A stretch of DNA of 64,000 bases from Parelaphostrongylus tenuis (GCA_019055375.1 JAHQIW010000251.1:62001-126000); one strand, 5' to 3'; numbered from the stretch's first letter, positions 36,100 through 48,701 are shown. Translations and numbers: made by a program. Notes: generated from the letters alone by a model not told the origin.

Positions 36100-37109
36100 A
36101 GAGAATCTCGTTAGATCAAAAGTTCTGAGAGAATATATTCTGGAATGTAGAGGAAAACAAGCGACAAGGGTATCAACAAAGATGAACAGGCGCGTGCACG
36201 TTAGCCACTGGCCGCCTGCGCTGAAATGTGTTGTTTCCATCTCACTAGAAAGATTTCGCTTATTTTGCTGACGGAAAAACGGAAATAGTATTGCTTCTTG
36301 AAGAATTCACCCAGAAAACTTGATGAACCAGAGTTTCAAAGAGTTGGAAAAAAGGTTGCAGATTCAAAAAAAAAATTGAATACTTCGAAGGAAAAATAGC
36401 TAGGAATGTGAATGACAAAAATAGGACAGCATGTACTATGAGAAAACTTCTTTGTGGAGCAAAATCATGTACAGAAAAAAAGTAGAGAATTGATAGCAGG
36501 TAGAATGAAGAGATCTTGGTCTTAACAATTACCACAGTCAAAATCATAACTTGCGAGTTGGAGTAAGCCATGATATGTTCCATTACTCTTTCCCGCATTT
36601 CTAGGAGGAAATATGAAAGTCGAAAAATCAGTTCCACCTCAACAAGAAACATGATGAAACGCTGCCTGGAAATCGCCACTATACGAGTGTGTAAGGATGA
36701 AAACGCCGCTTGCGCTCTCGATCAATACGCCCGTCATTCACGGGCTTTGAAGATGGCTCAGAGATACGAAAAGTTGATGATGGGAAATGGATGATGGTCG
36801 TGGTGATCAGCAATGGATGATCGATAAGTGATAACGCTGAACATAATTCATTGTAGAGGAAGTTCTCTTTCGTTATCGTGTCCAAGTATTCCGCTGTTAC
36901 TTGGTGATAACGACATGTACTTCTCCAAAAGGCGATATGAAATAATGATATTTATACTAACTGATAACGATCAGATGCCGATGTGAACTACTAACACATG
37001 CCACTCACTTAACCCCACGAAGAATCATGATAGCTGCGCACGACAGTATCACGATCTCCGTGACGGCCGTAAGGACATAAAACGAATTTTACCTGCATGT
37101 CGAATGAAT

Positions 37110-37110
<1 letters not shown>
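36100..37110. other. 5' flank of glycogenin; no firm feature
   Basis: Should contain the glycogenin promoter. Minus-strand frames at 36260-36885 include hydrophobic stretches and acceptor-like sites but cannot be joined into a convincing gene. Confidence 0.3.

Positions 37111-37112
<2 letters not shown>

Positions 37113-37144
<32 letters not shown>
37113..37144. repeat. (TA)n microsatellite
   Basis: About sixteen uninterrupted TA units. Confidence 0.98.
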
Positions 37145-37147
<3 letters not shown>

Positions 37148-38029
37148 CGCTAAACGTTTTTTTTATGTTTCAGTGCTCGTGATAAGACACATCAGAGAGT
37201 AGCTTGATGATCGCAGTGGATACACTCTGCGGCATTCCGGAATTGTTTACACAACTCTATCGTCAACAACTCGATGGATACATGAATGAGTGCGTTTAGA
37301 GTAGCATTTTCAGCTATGCTATGAGGAAAATGGTGGCCCATCCAGATCCGAACGCCGTGCTGACCACGTCCACCATTCCGCGGTAGCAGACTTAAGAGGA
37401 CAGTACAATTCTATATTTATATAACATAGAGGGCGCGTAGCGCAGTATTATATTTATTGGTTCTATCTCGAGCACGTGCTAACCGAGTCCACCACTCCTG
37501 TGTACGAGACTTGGATTATAGAATATAAGTGCTGACCTGATGATTGATGGAGTTTATAAATAACTGTATAGGCAAAATTAGCATAAATTGTGAAATGAGT
37601 TCTTGAGTCAGAAAGGCGTGCTAGCGTAAATATAAACATAAATTTGGTCGCATCTGACTTGAGTTACTAAAATATTGGAGATTGGGTATGAAAAAACCAA
37701 CTACAATTAGATAGTAGGAAATTTCTCGGACATAAATTACTCACATTATAATATCGAGGCACTACCACTTAGTTAATTGAAACCAACACCAGCAAGTGAA
37801 ATCTAGTGTAATTTTGCTGAGGGCGGGAACTGAAGAGTAATGAGGTCTTCCAGCAATACACGCACACTCTCTGTTTCTCTCTCAGTCACGTTCTATCTCA
37901 GAAAAAAATGGAAGCGAAACGATAAGCAGCCGGAAAGCAAACAGGAAGTATGGAGTGATCTAGGTATCTGGCAATTTTTCGTACAGGACCCAAATACGGA
38001 TCCCAGCAGTTCTTGATTTCGTTCTCTGG

Positions 38030-38295
38030 CACTCATTCTTCACAGAAGCCTTCGAATATTTCACATGTTGCTTCTGCTTCTGCTTGAGGATTTTATCCTG
38101 TTTATGGATGTCGTAGAGTGCTGTTCGAGGCCAATTTCTCTCAATCCCTGAAGAAACCAGGTTAAGACGCTCCTTCAGGGCGTTGTTTGACTAAATGCAA
38201 GAGAGTGTTGGGAGGAGAGGTCGAACTAGAGCCTTCCCCACCTTGGTACTTGATACACTGCGACACTAACCATTGCGCAACTCCGCCCCACTTAA
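38030..38295 (-). repeat. SINE family 2, copy A
   Basis: Minus-strand element matching 53385-53690: B-box-like GGTCGAACTAGAGCC (seen as its plus-strand inverse), A-box-like region near CATTGCGCAACTCCGCCCC, and a body with GAGAGTGTTGGGAGGAG, CCTTCAGGGCGTTG and GCCTTCGAATATTTC. tRNA-derived head, no coding capacity. Confidence 0.6.
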
Positions 38296-39008
38296 CAATC
38301 AACTAGAAGAATAGCGGCACATTGTAAAATACGAATTTACAGCGAACTCCAGCGGAGTTTTCAGTATTATGTGAGCAAACGGATTCAAAATATTGACGTA
38401 TGAGCTTGTGCTATGGGAATCATGTTATTGAGTGGTAGTGCACCTCTGTCAGCACAGTTCAGATGGAACGTTGAAAAAAAAACATGACAGGCTATTGACT
38501 CGCAATCATTCATCGAAATAAAGCACTTTAGAACTTAGATATCTAGAAGAGGAGATCTGCTCTTGGCAAAGTCTACTCGAATAAGAACCACATCGCAGTA
38601 AGTATTTCGGACCTCCTTTTCCAGTCTAAGAGAATCCTTTCCCACGTGGTTTTTCATTTCAGTGATAACTGACCACAAGACTTGCTGGTTGGTCAAACAC
38701 TTCGCCAATAACAACCATCTTGACTAATCAAACAACACAACTTATGGAATGTAATTCCAACGATTCGTACAGCATCATGGATGCAACAGTAGCCTAAGCG
38801 CCTGAAACAGTTACACGTACATGAAGGCGTCATCACGGTATTGGATTGAAATGAGAAAGTCTACGCGAACGAGGAACAGCAAAGATTTTTTTTAGTCTCC
38901 ACACTTAACGTACAACAATACAGAAGTTTTGAGTATGGTGGGTGTTTAACTCTCATGCGATGATTGCACAGCTGACCTGTGTCACATGAGCTTGAGTAGA
39001 AAAGCATG

Positions 39009-39225
39009 CATGTACACGCACACATATCATACACATACATACACATATGCATACACACATACCCACACACATATACAAATGCACATACACGTACGTTTAA
39101 GCCGCACAAACACGATCTACACAGACACACCCACAGACACACGCACACTAACAGCATACAGAGATTGACATACACACATACACGTACAAAAACAAGCGCA
39201 TACACGCAAACACACATGAGTGCAA
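39009..39225. repeat. CA-rich simple repeat
   Basis: Imperfect ACAC-rich stretch; the frames across it are repeat artefacts. Confidence 0.9.
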
Positions 39226-39229
39226 ATTG

Positions 39230-40800
39230 AGCAAAACGAAAAGAAGCCTAACTAGTAGCAAAAAAATTAATCTATCCGCCGACATTATATAGTTGATAGA
39301 CGTCTTAGAATTGTATCAAAGTAGAACTAAGCTTTTTGGAGCCCTGCTACAACATTAACGACAGATGTGTGGTTGGTTACTGAGAAATTCATTGTTCTCG
39401 GCAGATATGCACATCTGGAGAGAAATGCCATCACATGTCGATGAAAAGAAAGAGAATGACAACATGGATTGTTGGAAAGGTAGAGAGTTTCGAGAACCAT
39501 TACCTATAAGATGAGCCGATACGTTTATCACAAACGTTAACCAACTGTGACAAGGTCATCGTGAGCGACAACGTACGTCGACCAGAATATATCGTCATAG
39601 TAACGATCACTATGGCAGAGTGAAACAACTCTATCATGAGCATGCTGAATTTCTAAAATATGTGAAGATTTTATTCTTGTGCACTTATGAATTCACTTCG
39701 CTACACAATATTTGACAATTTTACCTGGCGCAAAAGCAATGGTGGAGCATTTCACTATGAATAATACATTTTGTGATAAGCATGTATCGCCCATGTTTTT
39801 ACTACAGGTAAATTTGTAGCTTATTTCTTTCTAAACTGTTTTCAAGGTAACTTCTTCTAAGACTTTATGTGAAGTGGTCCTATTGCGGTAGAAATTTGGT
39901 GCTTAGAAAGAAAGAATACCGTATTGAGCTCGAACTTTACACACTCGATTAAGAGCAACATGAAAAGTAATCTAATTATAAGCCAATAGGTTCTTCTAAA
40001 TATGAAATGTGCAGATAATTTAGAAAGTTTCGTACCGGACATATGAGTTTTCGTGACGCAGAGAGTTTCCCAGCAATTTCTGGCGACCATTTGAAGGCAA
40101 TAATTGATGCTGACCGTCTAAAAAGGACTCTGGTTACTGCGGAAGGATAGTATTGTCAACGACGCAATCAATATTCGTCCGTCATTTCACGGAAACTGTG
40201 TAGCATAGAAAGCTCGATAAAGGGTTAGCACAACGATTGAACAATGAGTCTTGAAAAGCTTTCGCTATGAAATTTGCGTTGCACTTAGTTTATGGAGCAG
40301 ATACAATCCATTTATCTTTTCAGTCGTGATTTGCGCTGGAAGGTATATTCCATAGCGATGATATTCAGCACATTAATCGGGAAGGACTCCAACATCCAAA
40401 CTTCTCAGCACGCCGAATTTCCACCAAGAAAGTATCATGGTAAATATTTGTGTGCAGTCGGCATAATCACCACTGAGTTTTTAAATCACGATGAAATTTT
40501 TACACTAGAGAACTACTGTGAGAACGCAATGATATGAAACGAAACTGTGGGATATTGTGTAAATGTTATTAAGAGAAAAAAATCATATACGGATTTAACA
40601 CGTAGTGCAAAAGCTCAACAAATAGATCTACAAGGCCCTGGCTCATTCACTATACTTATGGAGCTTCCTTCTATCTGACTATCACTTCCTGAAAGTTTCA
40701 AAAGTTAATTAGCGGCAGAAAATGTTCGGCAACCAGAGCTTTAATTAAAATATGTTTACAAAAAGTCTTCACTTCTTGAACATCGGATTTTTATGTTATC
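39230..40800. other. No feature recognised
   Basis: AT-rich, short frames only; no splice-supported exon. Confidence 0.3.
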
Positions 40801-40826
40801 AGAATAAATATAGAGATCGTATCCGT

Positions 40827-40862
40827 GGCTAACGTTTCGGCAGTCTTGCCTTCCTGAGAGTC
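40827..40862 (-). ncRNA. Hammerhead-like motif, inverted at the 5' edge of a Penelope-like fragment
   Basis: On the minus strand CTCAGGA (one change from the core CTGAGGA), a GGC / GCC stem II, GAAACGTT, then AGCC, the same arrangement as the motifs at 41984 and 42902 but in reverse orientation. It sits about six bases before the first readable reverse-transcriptase codon of the Penelope-like element. The core change and the lack of a matching 5' stem I make it inactive. Confidence 0.4.
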
Positions 40863-40868
40863 TTGCTT

Positions 40869-41790
40869 CGTTATTCGTTCCACACAAGAAGAGATGGACA
40901 GATGTTTTGAATTGTTGAACGAACAGTCAGAGTACACAAAATTCACCCGTGAGATTCCTAAAGAAAATTGGCTTTCTTTTCTTAACGTCCAAGTAAAACT
41001 ATCTGAATGCGGCTACATTCTAAGTGGTAGCGAAAGCCAAGCAACAAAAATATTTTGGTTCATTACCTCTCATCTCACCCCTCACATACAAAAAAAGTGT
41101 TCATAGAAAAAATGTTCTGACAGCTGCCTATGTGTGTACTGGGAGAGAGCAGAAGGTGTAATTCGTGGAATTGGCTCGGAAAATAGCCACTTCAAATGGC
41201 TATAGAATTTTTGGTGGTATCTCGATTACTGCTACCGAATTATCTAAACCTGCTCTTTTTAAATAGCGTTTAATAGCTGCACTCACTTAGTTGAAAATAA
41301 AAGGCAGGATGAATGGAACTTTATCCTCGCTAGACCTAGACCTATAGACTAAGGAGCTAAAACGCCAATTAGTCCGCAACCGATTGTACGATCGCCTCTG
41401 CGAAACCAACGACTGCAAACGGCAGAGACGGCGACTGCATGAGGTCGGGTATGATTTACCTAATTTCTTGCGAGGCATGCGGGGATGAATATATTGGCGA
41501 AAGGGGTAGACCACTCTGCATCCGCGTAAAAGAGCACCTAGCTGGGAAACGTAACTCCGACCCAAAAACCCCACTAAGCACGCATAGGGAACAGAAGCAT
41601 AAAGGAGCAAATTTTGACGTTAAATTCACGGTCCTTGCACAGGAATCGAAAACATCTATGCGTAAAACTTTGTAAGCCTTTTGGATACATAGCAAAGGCC
41701 CAAAATTGAACCGCAAAGAGGAATGCATCGTAATAACGCGCGACCTAGCACCATACCTCGGGCTAATATTCCCGGCCTGAGCCAGGCACA
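40869..41790 (+). pseudogene. Penelope-like element 1: end of reverse transcriptase plus GIY-YIG endonuclease
   Basis: The sequence enters in the reverse transcriptase just after the palm (STQEEMDRCFELLNEQSEY, FTREIPKENWLSFLNVQ at about 40881-40995), continues through damaged parts (TAAYVCTG, ARKIATSNGY near 41110-41205), then LKRQLVRNRLYDRLC and the endonuclease: MIYLISCEACGDEYIGE, GRPLCIRVKEH and, after a stop at 41673, AFWIHSKGPK and RDLAPYLGLIF. The IY..YIG pair and the R/H of IRVKEH define the GIY-YIG nuclease typical of Penelope-like retroelements. Stops and frameshifts make it non-functional. Confidence 0.85.
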
Positions 41791-41983
41791 GTCTCACATT
41801 AGCACAGACTCCAAGTGGCAGGTCTTCAATGATTAATTGAAAGACCTAAAACATCTAAGCGGTGAGTGTTTTTGAAATGAAGTTTTTCCTTTGAGACCCA
41901 AAAAAAAACTTATCTCTTACGTTTTCTGCTAGGGTTATGAAGGCTTTTGATTTAAAAATTTGCGAATCAATTTGACCTTTCCA

Positions 41984-42020
41984 GGCTCTGAAGATGGCGA
42001 GCCTTGCAGAAACGTAAGCC
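41984..42020 (+). ncRNA. Hammerhead ribozyme motif downstream of Penelope-like element 1
   Basis: Stem I GGCT (41984-41987) pairs perfectly with AGCC (42017-42020); the core CTGAAGA (41988-41994) fits CUGANGA; GAAA is at 42009-42012 and helix III is a minimal ACGT followed by A42016 at the cleavage position. Stem II (41995-42008, TGGC..TGCA) is poorly paired. Very short, loop-less helix III is what has been described for hammerheads in Penelope-like elements. Confidence 0.58.
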
Positions 42021-42179
42021 ACCACGACTGTTGTAATATTCATGCTGCATTATTAACTGTATTGTTATATGCTTCGCTGATATTCAATAAATAATATGAA
42101 TAACATCTCGGAGCGGCTAAACCGAAGAAGATACTGATTTATTCAAACTATACCGAGGTTAATAAAAGTCGGTCCTGGG

Positions 42180-42720
42180 AAATCGCTACAGCTATTAAAT
42201 GGTGTTTCAAAAGGGCAGGCTTGGATGAATCGGCTGCGATGATTGAGATACCGCCGAATAATCTCAAGCGTCAGCTAATCCGCAATCGCTTGTACGATCG
42301 TCTATGTACAACAAAAAAAGTGCATAATTTGTCCTAACGGTAAAGACGGTAACTGCGTGAGTAAGGCTACAGTCTACTCAATCTCTTGCACGACGTGCGG
42401 CGGCGAGTACATTGGCGAAACGGGTAGGCCAAGCTATGTCCGTATAAAAGAACACCTAGCCGATAAGCGCTTTCTAGACCGAATACACCACTAAGTACGC
42501 ACAGGACACAGATACATGAAGGGGATGATTTTGATGTGAAGTAAATATCCTTACGCAAGAACGCAAGACTTCGGCGCTCAAAGTCCTGGAGGCGTTTTGG
42601 ATCCATTCTAAAAATCGCGCCATGAATAGTAAAGATAAGTGCCTCCTGATCACGCATGATTTCGGGCCATATCTTGGATCGATATTCACCGATCTGAGTC
42701 AGGCATACATCTCGCTCTTG
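42180..42720 (+). pseudogene. Penelope-like element 2: GIY-YIG endonuclease remnant
   Basis: Starts in the linker (NNLKRQLIRNRLYDRLC near 42255-42308) and continues into VYSISCTTCGGEYIGETGRP and YVRIKEHLADKR (about 42370-42470), then frameshifted blocks. It is the same part of the element as in copy 1 and lies directly behind it on the same strand, with the shared junction sequence GAGGTTAATAAAAGTCGGTC at 42153-42172 and a near match at 43041-43062. Confidence 0.82.
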
Positions 42721-42901
42721 TAAGACTCAGTGCGGCTGGTCTATATATAGAGTGGATACCATAACAACAAAACGGCGAGTCAAAGCTAGTTGATTATTTT
42801 ACGATTTAAAATTATCTAAATATTTTTTCTTCCCTTTCTTTTCTCTTTCTTTCTCTCTTTTCCTTCTTTTCTGTGCAGGTCAGTCAGACTCTTTCAGGTC
42901 A

Positions 42902-42937
42902 GGCTCTGAGAAAGGCAAGACTGCTGAAACGTTAGCC
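42902..42937 (+). ncRNA. Hammerhead-like motif downstream of Penelope-like element 2
   Basis: Stem I GGCT / AGCC is complete, GAAA and the minimal ACGT helix III are present, stem II GGC / GCT pairs, but the core reads CTGAGAA, with the essential G of CUGANGA replaced by A. Probably inactive, clearly related to the motif at 41984. Confidence 0.5.
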
Positions 42938-43079
42938 ACGGACACGGTCTCTATTTTACTAGTTTGTACAAGATTAACTTGTATTAAAAACCTCGTGTGT
43001 GCTGAAGCAAAGAAATCACAGAATATTTCATTCAATGCAGAGGTTAATCAATAGTCGGTCTTGGGAAGAATAATTAAAT

Positions 43080-44760
43080 TTCTATATTGTTTGCAAACAT
43101 GTGTAGACTTTGACATCCTTTATTTTTCTTATTAACAAAGTTTCAATTACCAGATTTACATAATCGCAGTGCTACCTGCCACATCCGCTATTACTTTTAC
43201 AGCGACCCCAGTAGCATGCTTGTTTTTTTTTTCGGCGAGTTTTTCGATTCATTTATTATGCTAAACATTTTACGCCACACACATAATTCAGCAATGCTAA
43301 CTGAGAAGTGAATAAAGTGAAATTGGTCATCGGAAGTTCAATAACAGTTTTAATCATATTTTGTGCTTGAGAAGTAATTGCTTAGTCCACATCCGAACAT
43401 CAATATTGTTGATAACTTTGCACCTGATAAAGTATTCTATTAAAAAGCAGTTCTTGTTCACAACGATGTTCATCGGAGTACTTCTATTATCGGGAATGAG
43501 ATGCGGATTGCCTCGTTCGTATAATTATAGAAATGTTTCAAAAACCAGTAGATGAGCATAATTAACACGTAATGTTGAACGCTGCAGAATCTGATTAGTA
43601 CGGATAGTACAGCTTCCAACTCTCCCTGAGATTCCTTCAATCATCGAATACAGCAAAGCAGGCACTCGCAATGTTTCGCGGATGCCTACCCTCCCTCAGT
43701 GTTCGCTATGCTCCACGAATCTTCTCACTAAGTCTCGATTTAATCGCTGGATGTCGACGTTGGTAAAGACTGGAACTGTAAAACGAATTATGTTTCTTGG
43801 ATCTCACATAGAGATAGATGAAACATCTAATTCAGTTTCAAAAAGTAAAACAAGTCTTCAGATGTTTCCCGTTTTCATTGTTTACGACTTTCTGTTGAGA
43901 TGAATATCTCAACAAATGTGATAGTACTCATATAAATTTTTCGTAAAGTCCTCTGAAAATATTCCTAAAAGAGATCCTTTCTGGTCTCATGTAATATTGG
44001 CAGCAGTCGTAAAAGTTTGTCAGCGCTTGCTAAAGCAATGCTTCATCAGAGGCGCCGTCAAACACTCAATGTCTTGAGCAGGCATTAATAGATTCCTTCT
44101 CTTCGCTGAAGATACAGCAACAGCATTACTCTCTTAAAATTACTCCTTTTTTCGGTTTTGAATGAGAAGGTGGACATGATTAGCTTGTCGAATTCTGACA
44201 TAACATAGGTGTACTATTAGCTGGGTTTTCGGGTGGCATTGTCGTGTTCCTCGTTGACTTGAATATCGCTCTTGAAGACATGAACCAATACTCATTCCCA
44301 TTTGCATATCTCAGTTTGACACCAAAAACAGTTCCCAGCCACAATGGAGCACTAGATCCAAAGAAAACGATTATATATGATTAAAACAGCAAAATGCATC
44401 TTTTGAAAAAATCATCTGCTAGCTTTGGTTTATTTTCAATGCCAGCACACTTTCGCTGTTCACAAAAAAAGATTATTTTCGTAAATTAGACCTTTTTCAA
44501 AACAATCCCAAATCATGCACTCAAATCGTATTGTACTAGTCAGTATTTTCTATCTATAACACTGCTTTTAGTGTATTGTAACTTCAGCAGCTTTTCAGTT
44601 TTACAGTGAAGTCATAAATTACTGCTATAAATAATTAGTTTTCTAACGAACACAAAGGAATCTGCAAATCTGGGCAGATGCATCATGATTCAAATGCCTG
44701 ACGAGACGACTGTTCGAGATAGTTTATTCCACTTTCCATCCTTATGATTGACATTAATTA
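43080..44760. other. No firm feature
   Basis: AT-rich. Around 44030-44090 the minus strand has CTCTGATGAAGC, a strong hairpin and GACAAAC, a possible decayed hammerhead that I did not accept (see rejected). Confidence 0.3.
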
Positions 44761-44769
44761 AAAGTGTAC

Positions 44770-44975
44770 CTAGGCATCAAGGGCGTGTGCGACGTAGTTA
44801 ATAGAGGCGCCTGGCAATACACAGTGATCAGAAGTTGGGTGCACGTTCGATTCAGCATCCATGGTTCACTTAGCTTTCCGCTCCACACGAGTCGCAAAAT
44901 GGTATCAGACATTTCTCGAAAAGTAGCAAACTGACTTAAGAATTAGTAGGTTGCCACAAGCTCCTGTATATGCTA
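44770..44975 (+). repeat. SINE family 1, diverged copy
   Basis: A head with TTAATAGAGGCGCCTGG and GTTCGATTCAGC, then ATGGTTCACTTAGC, AAAATGGTATCAGACATTTCTC and GGTTGCCACAAG follow the block order of the copy at 25365. Strongly mutated. Confidence 0.45.
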
Positions 44976-44979
44976 GTAC

Positions 44980-46180
44980 TCCTTGATCACCTTTAACGAT
45001 ACTTAATGATGCTGTGGGTTGTTCTTTTGTGACGTATGATGAGCGTTATCGTCAATAACTTATGAGCCTGGAATTTCCATCACATTAGAAAAGTGTAGAG
45101 CAGCACGATGGTTATGATTCTGCTCTTTGCGCGGACGAGGCTACCTTCCAATTGGTGCGACGTTACCACGGTCCACTGAGTCTCTAATCCGACCGGTAAC
45201 CGGAAACTAGTACTAGATTTGTGTAGGACAAGATAATGCCCTCTACCCCATGAAGACGTCCTGGCATGGCTTTTTTAGGAATCCAGATATAATCGACTCA
45301 ACCAGAAATCAACAATGTTCGTAAAGGAAACGAAAATCCTCAAACAGTAGATGATTTCACATACACAAAACTTGGACGCTTTTGTGGATGAGAGGTGTGA
45401 GGTCACAAGTTGATTACAAGAAATGGTGGCGTATGAACAATGTAGAGTTATATGGCGAAATATTCAAGAAATTCACGCAGTGGAAGTATGGAGAACATGT
45501 CTGTTGAGAATAAAAATGATTGTCGAACTGGCTATATAAGTCTTTCACATCTTATACTACGAATTAGGCCACACTGTCCGAACAATTCTTGACCGAAAAG
45601 AAGTCAAGTGTAAGCTTTAAAGAGCCTATTGTAGTAAGGCACAAAATTTTCTCAGCCTTGCCAAAACCCTATTTTGAACCCACTCTGAAAAGCTGTACTT
45701 CAACCTCCTAGGCAGAGCGAAGTTAGCTTTTTATAATCGTTTACTGGAAAACTTTCAATTCCAATGCCACAAAAACTCGTTTGAAACACAAGAACAAAGA
45801 TTGTTTTTGTTTTTAGGCAAACGTAGAAGGTCACCTATGAATCGGACAGCTCAGCCACTTATCACGTTATGAAAAGAGGTAAATAGAATCGGGTAAATGT
45901 CGCAATGATAACAAACATTTGTTCACTTATGTCATCTTTACCAAGTGTCAGAAACCTATTTGGTTCAACATAACATGTCAAATGAGTACATGCATGGAGC
46001 GTGCGGAAAAAGTTGTGATAATTTTGTATTGTGTTAAATTTAGCATTGATATAATATCTCTTCACTAGTGGTAATAACTTTACTGATTTCATTGTTAAGT
46101 TGCTAGAATCATTGTTAAAATCATTGTTGAAATTTGTTTCAAATCGTCTGTTTTCAGCTGTGCTAAGGTTAAGGATCGTT
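44980..46180. other. No feature recognised
   Basis: No exon or repeat identified by eye. Confidence 0.3.
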
Positions 46181-46185
46181 AAAAT

Positions 46186-47218
46186 GAAGGTATCGCAGTG
46201 GCTGAGTTGCACAGGACGGGAATGAAAACGGCCTACATTGCTGAAAAACGACTGGTTCTAAACCAGCAAGTATCTACAGAACCGCGAAACGTTTCAAAGA
46301 GACTGGAGGGATTAAAGACTGCCTTCGAAAACGTCGTCCAACGACATCGTCTACTGCGGAAACCACTCAGAAGATTCTGCCAAGTTCAACGAAATGCGTA
46401 GAGATCGATGCGTAAAACGGCTCGGGAAGCGTCGGATGCGAGGGATGCGTTCGAAACATTGCTGAAAATAATCTAAAGCTACGCAGTTACATATCGCTCG
46501 TGTTCATTTTCTGAAAAAAAATGAGAAAGAAACTGCTTTGAAAGAGTCGCCGAATGAATGGTTTGTTAGACGATGCTCGTTTATCGAAGCTGCTTTTTAA
46601 AGATGAGAATATATGCACTGTCGAACCACACAATCGTCAGAATTGACGTCAACCTCTCAGGAAGGGTCAGCAGAAGTCTACAGTAGGAAAACCATGCGAC
46701 GCAAACATTAGTCATTTTCCGCCTTCCGTCATAGCTTGGGCCAACATTTGTTTCATCGGAAAGAAGCCGGACGCCGTTGATCTGCTGTCAACAGAAACGT
46801 CAAAATCAACGCTTCTAGCTATCAGCGGCAAGTTCCACGGGATGTACTGCACCCTTGAACAACTCAACACTTTAGAACCGATGGAATTACGCTTTAGCAG
46901 GACTGGGATCTTGCGCATTCGGCTTTCAAAGACTGTCATCTGCAAAGAGGTTTCTGAGATTTTCGTAGTAAAGACATTTGGCCGTCAAACCCGCCGGATC
47001 TCATTCCAGTAGATTACCCCATGTGATCCATACCGGAGAAGGAAGCCTCGGCTACTGGCCGCACTAGCTTAGAGACGCTCAAAACGGCTTTGACATGTGC
47101 TTGGGACGAAATTTTCGTGGGTAAATGTGCGAACATCGGTTGTAAAATTTCGTAAGCGACTCCGTAAAATGTATAGAAGCCAAATGAGACAAGTTTGAGA
47201 ATTTGTTATAAAGTCCAA
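46186..47218 (+). pseudogene. Dead mariner-family transposase, copy 2
   Basis: Same block order as copy 1 at 1993: AELHRTGMKTAYIAEK near 46197-46245, a damaged linker, LFKDENICTVE followed by HNRQN near 46590-46645, WANICFI-like core near 46738-46760, WPSNPPDLIPVDY near 46979-47018, and the C-terminal part ending LRICYK at about 47215. Many stops and frameshifts. Its 3' end abuts the LINE fragment that starts at about 47225. Confidence 0.72.
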
Positions 47219-47224
47219 AAAACG

Positions 47225-48066
47225 CAGGTGGATTCAAGAGATGAGTTCCCTGCTTCTGCAACGCTGATTCGACAAAACTCTATTTTTACGAGTAAAGTCG
47301 GCCAAAAGCCTGCATCAAGCGGTTGGGAAATACATGGGAGGCGGTTAGGAGTTGCCTCTAACAATTAAGCTCCTTCCGCTCCTCCAAGAGAGATTGGCAA
47401 GCTACTCGTGAGTACCGAGCCTAGCAAACTATACGTTACGTATAAAATGCTAAAAACTGTAACAAATATGGGCCTCATTGCCTTGACCCCGGAAGAGCCC
47501 GTGGTACGGCAGCGCCAGGTAGGACGAGTACGGAGAGGCCGCTAAAATCTCAGGGCCAAACTAGGCTGCCAAGACCGAAATGGACTAAAATGACAATCTG
47601 TACCTACAATACAAGAACACTGCTCACGAATCCGGTGTAGAAGATCTACTGATTCAAGCAAGAAGGATAAGGTACGACGTCACTGAGCTGGCTGAGTCGA
47701 GAAGACGGCGTGTTTTCACGTTGTTCATGACACCGGAGAAGGACTGTTTCTCAGAACATGTGATAACAGAGGTGTCGGCGGCGTTGGCGTCCTTCTCAAA
47801 TTGAATTTGACCGTGAACATCGATTCATTTGAACAACTATCAACCCGTGTCGGACGATTGCGGTTGAAACGATGGGGATCAGTGCCTAGTTTTGAGCATC
47901 TTTGTTGCATACGCACCAACAATAAACTATAACGAAGACGAAATTGAAGCGTTCTTTATGGAGATCTAAAAATTCTTCAAAGAAGACCATATATTCTTCA
48001 AGAACTCTTGAGAAACGTTACATTAGAATCCACGAACTAGAATGGAATGAGCAGGGTGAAATGAAT
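47225..48066 (+). pseudogene. RTE LINE, 5' leader and start of endonuclease only
   Basis: The leader (47225-47589) matches that of the LINE at 21128-20625, including CCTGCTTCTGC, GGTTAGGAGTTGCCTC, CCTCATTGCCTTGACCCCG and GGCCAAACTAGGCTGCC. The ATG at 47590 opens MTICTYNTRTLLT, then a stop. Further homology continues to AATGGAATGAGCAGGGTGA near 48060, with an internal deletion that removes the GDFNAK motif. Unlike most LINE copies it keeps the 5' end and lacks the 3' end, so it was cut by a later rearrangement. Confidence 0.85.
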
Positions 48067-48069
48067 GGC

Positions 48070-48700
48070 GTATAAAAGAGTCAATATTTCGGAGTGTTCA
48101 TTTTCTTCAAAACCGGGTTGATCCGAGTCGATGATCACTAAGTGGTCATCTTCGCGAAATGGGTGCATCCGTTCTCGTGTCGAGTCGACTTTGTTGAAGG
48201 AGAACACCGCTCGAATGAAGCTGCCAACTCGGCAATAGTTATTTGTACAGCGCGGATGTTGTCTTATTGCAATCCAATATGAGCCACTTTTTGGTCATCA
48301 GTGCATCACATAGTGGCCGGTTTTTCTTAAGTTGGCATATTGACTAGCACTATGTTGAAAATGAAGATCAGTAGATCCGCCCCGCATAAAAGGACAATGC
48401 AGAAATAGACTTTATTGCGAACGGTACGCCACTCGGAGTTGTCCGTCTCAATGCGATAACAAGCATCCACGTCTCTAAGAGGACCACATGTGGAACATGG
48501 AAAATGGACTTGAATCAGTCCGACTTTGAAGATGAGGAATACGGCGGCGTATTGACTGAAAAAATACCTTCACATCATTCTTGATTCTGCTCAATAATAT
48601 AGCGCAGTTATGAACTTTCTAACCGAAGCTCATTGAAGATCAGTTTCGGTAAATATTGTTTTGCAACTCATACGGTGTTTCTTAAGACCAGCTCAAATGA
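48070..48700. other. Unidentified, probably mobile-element derived
   Basis: Comparatively GC-rich filler between the LINE fragment and the hammerhead module. Neither strand gives a frame I can name. Confidence 0.3.
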
Positions 48701-48701
48701 T

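Noticed and set aside
36260..36885. Hydrophobic minus-strand frames upstream of glycogenin
   Set aside because: Starts are non-ATG, and trial splicing gives stops; not enough to call a membrane protein gene.
38861..39230. Frames of 60-118 codons over the CA-rich stretch
   Set aside because: Repeat artefact, all frames similar in composition.
41287..41797. Minus-strand frames of 107 and 113 codons
   Set aside because: Shadows of the GIY-YIG endonuclease remnant on the plus strand.
44030..44095. Hammerhead-like string on the minus strand (CTCTGATGAAGC, hairpin, GACAAAC)
   Set aside because: The second core box has an extra base (GACAAA instead of GAAA) and stem I does not pair; too decayed to call.
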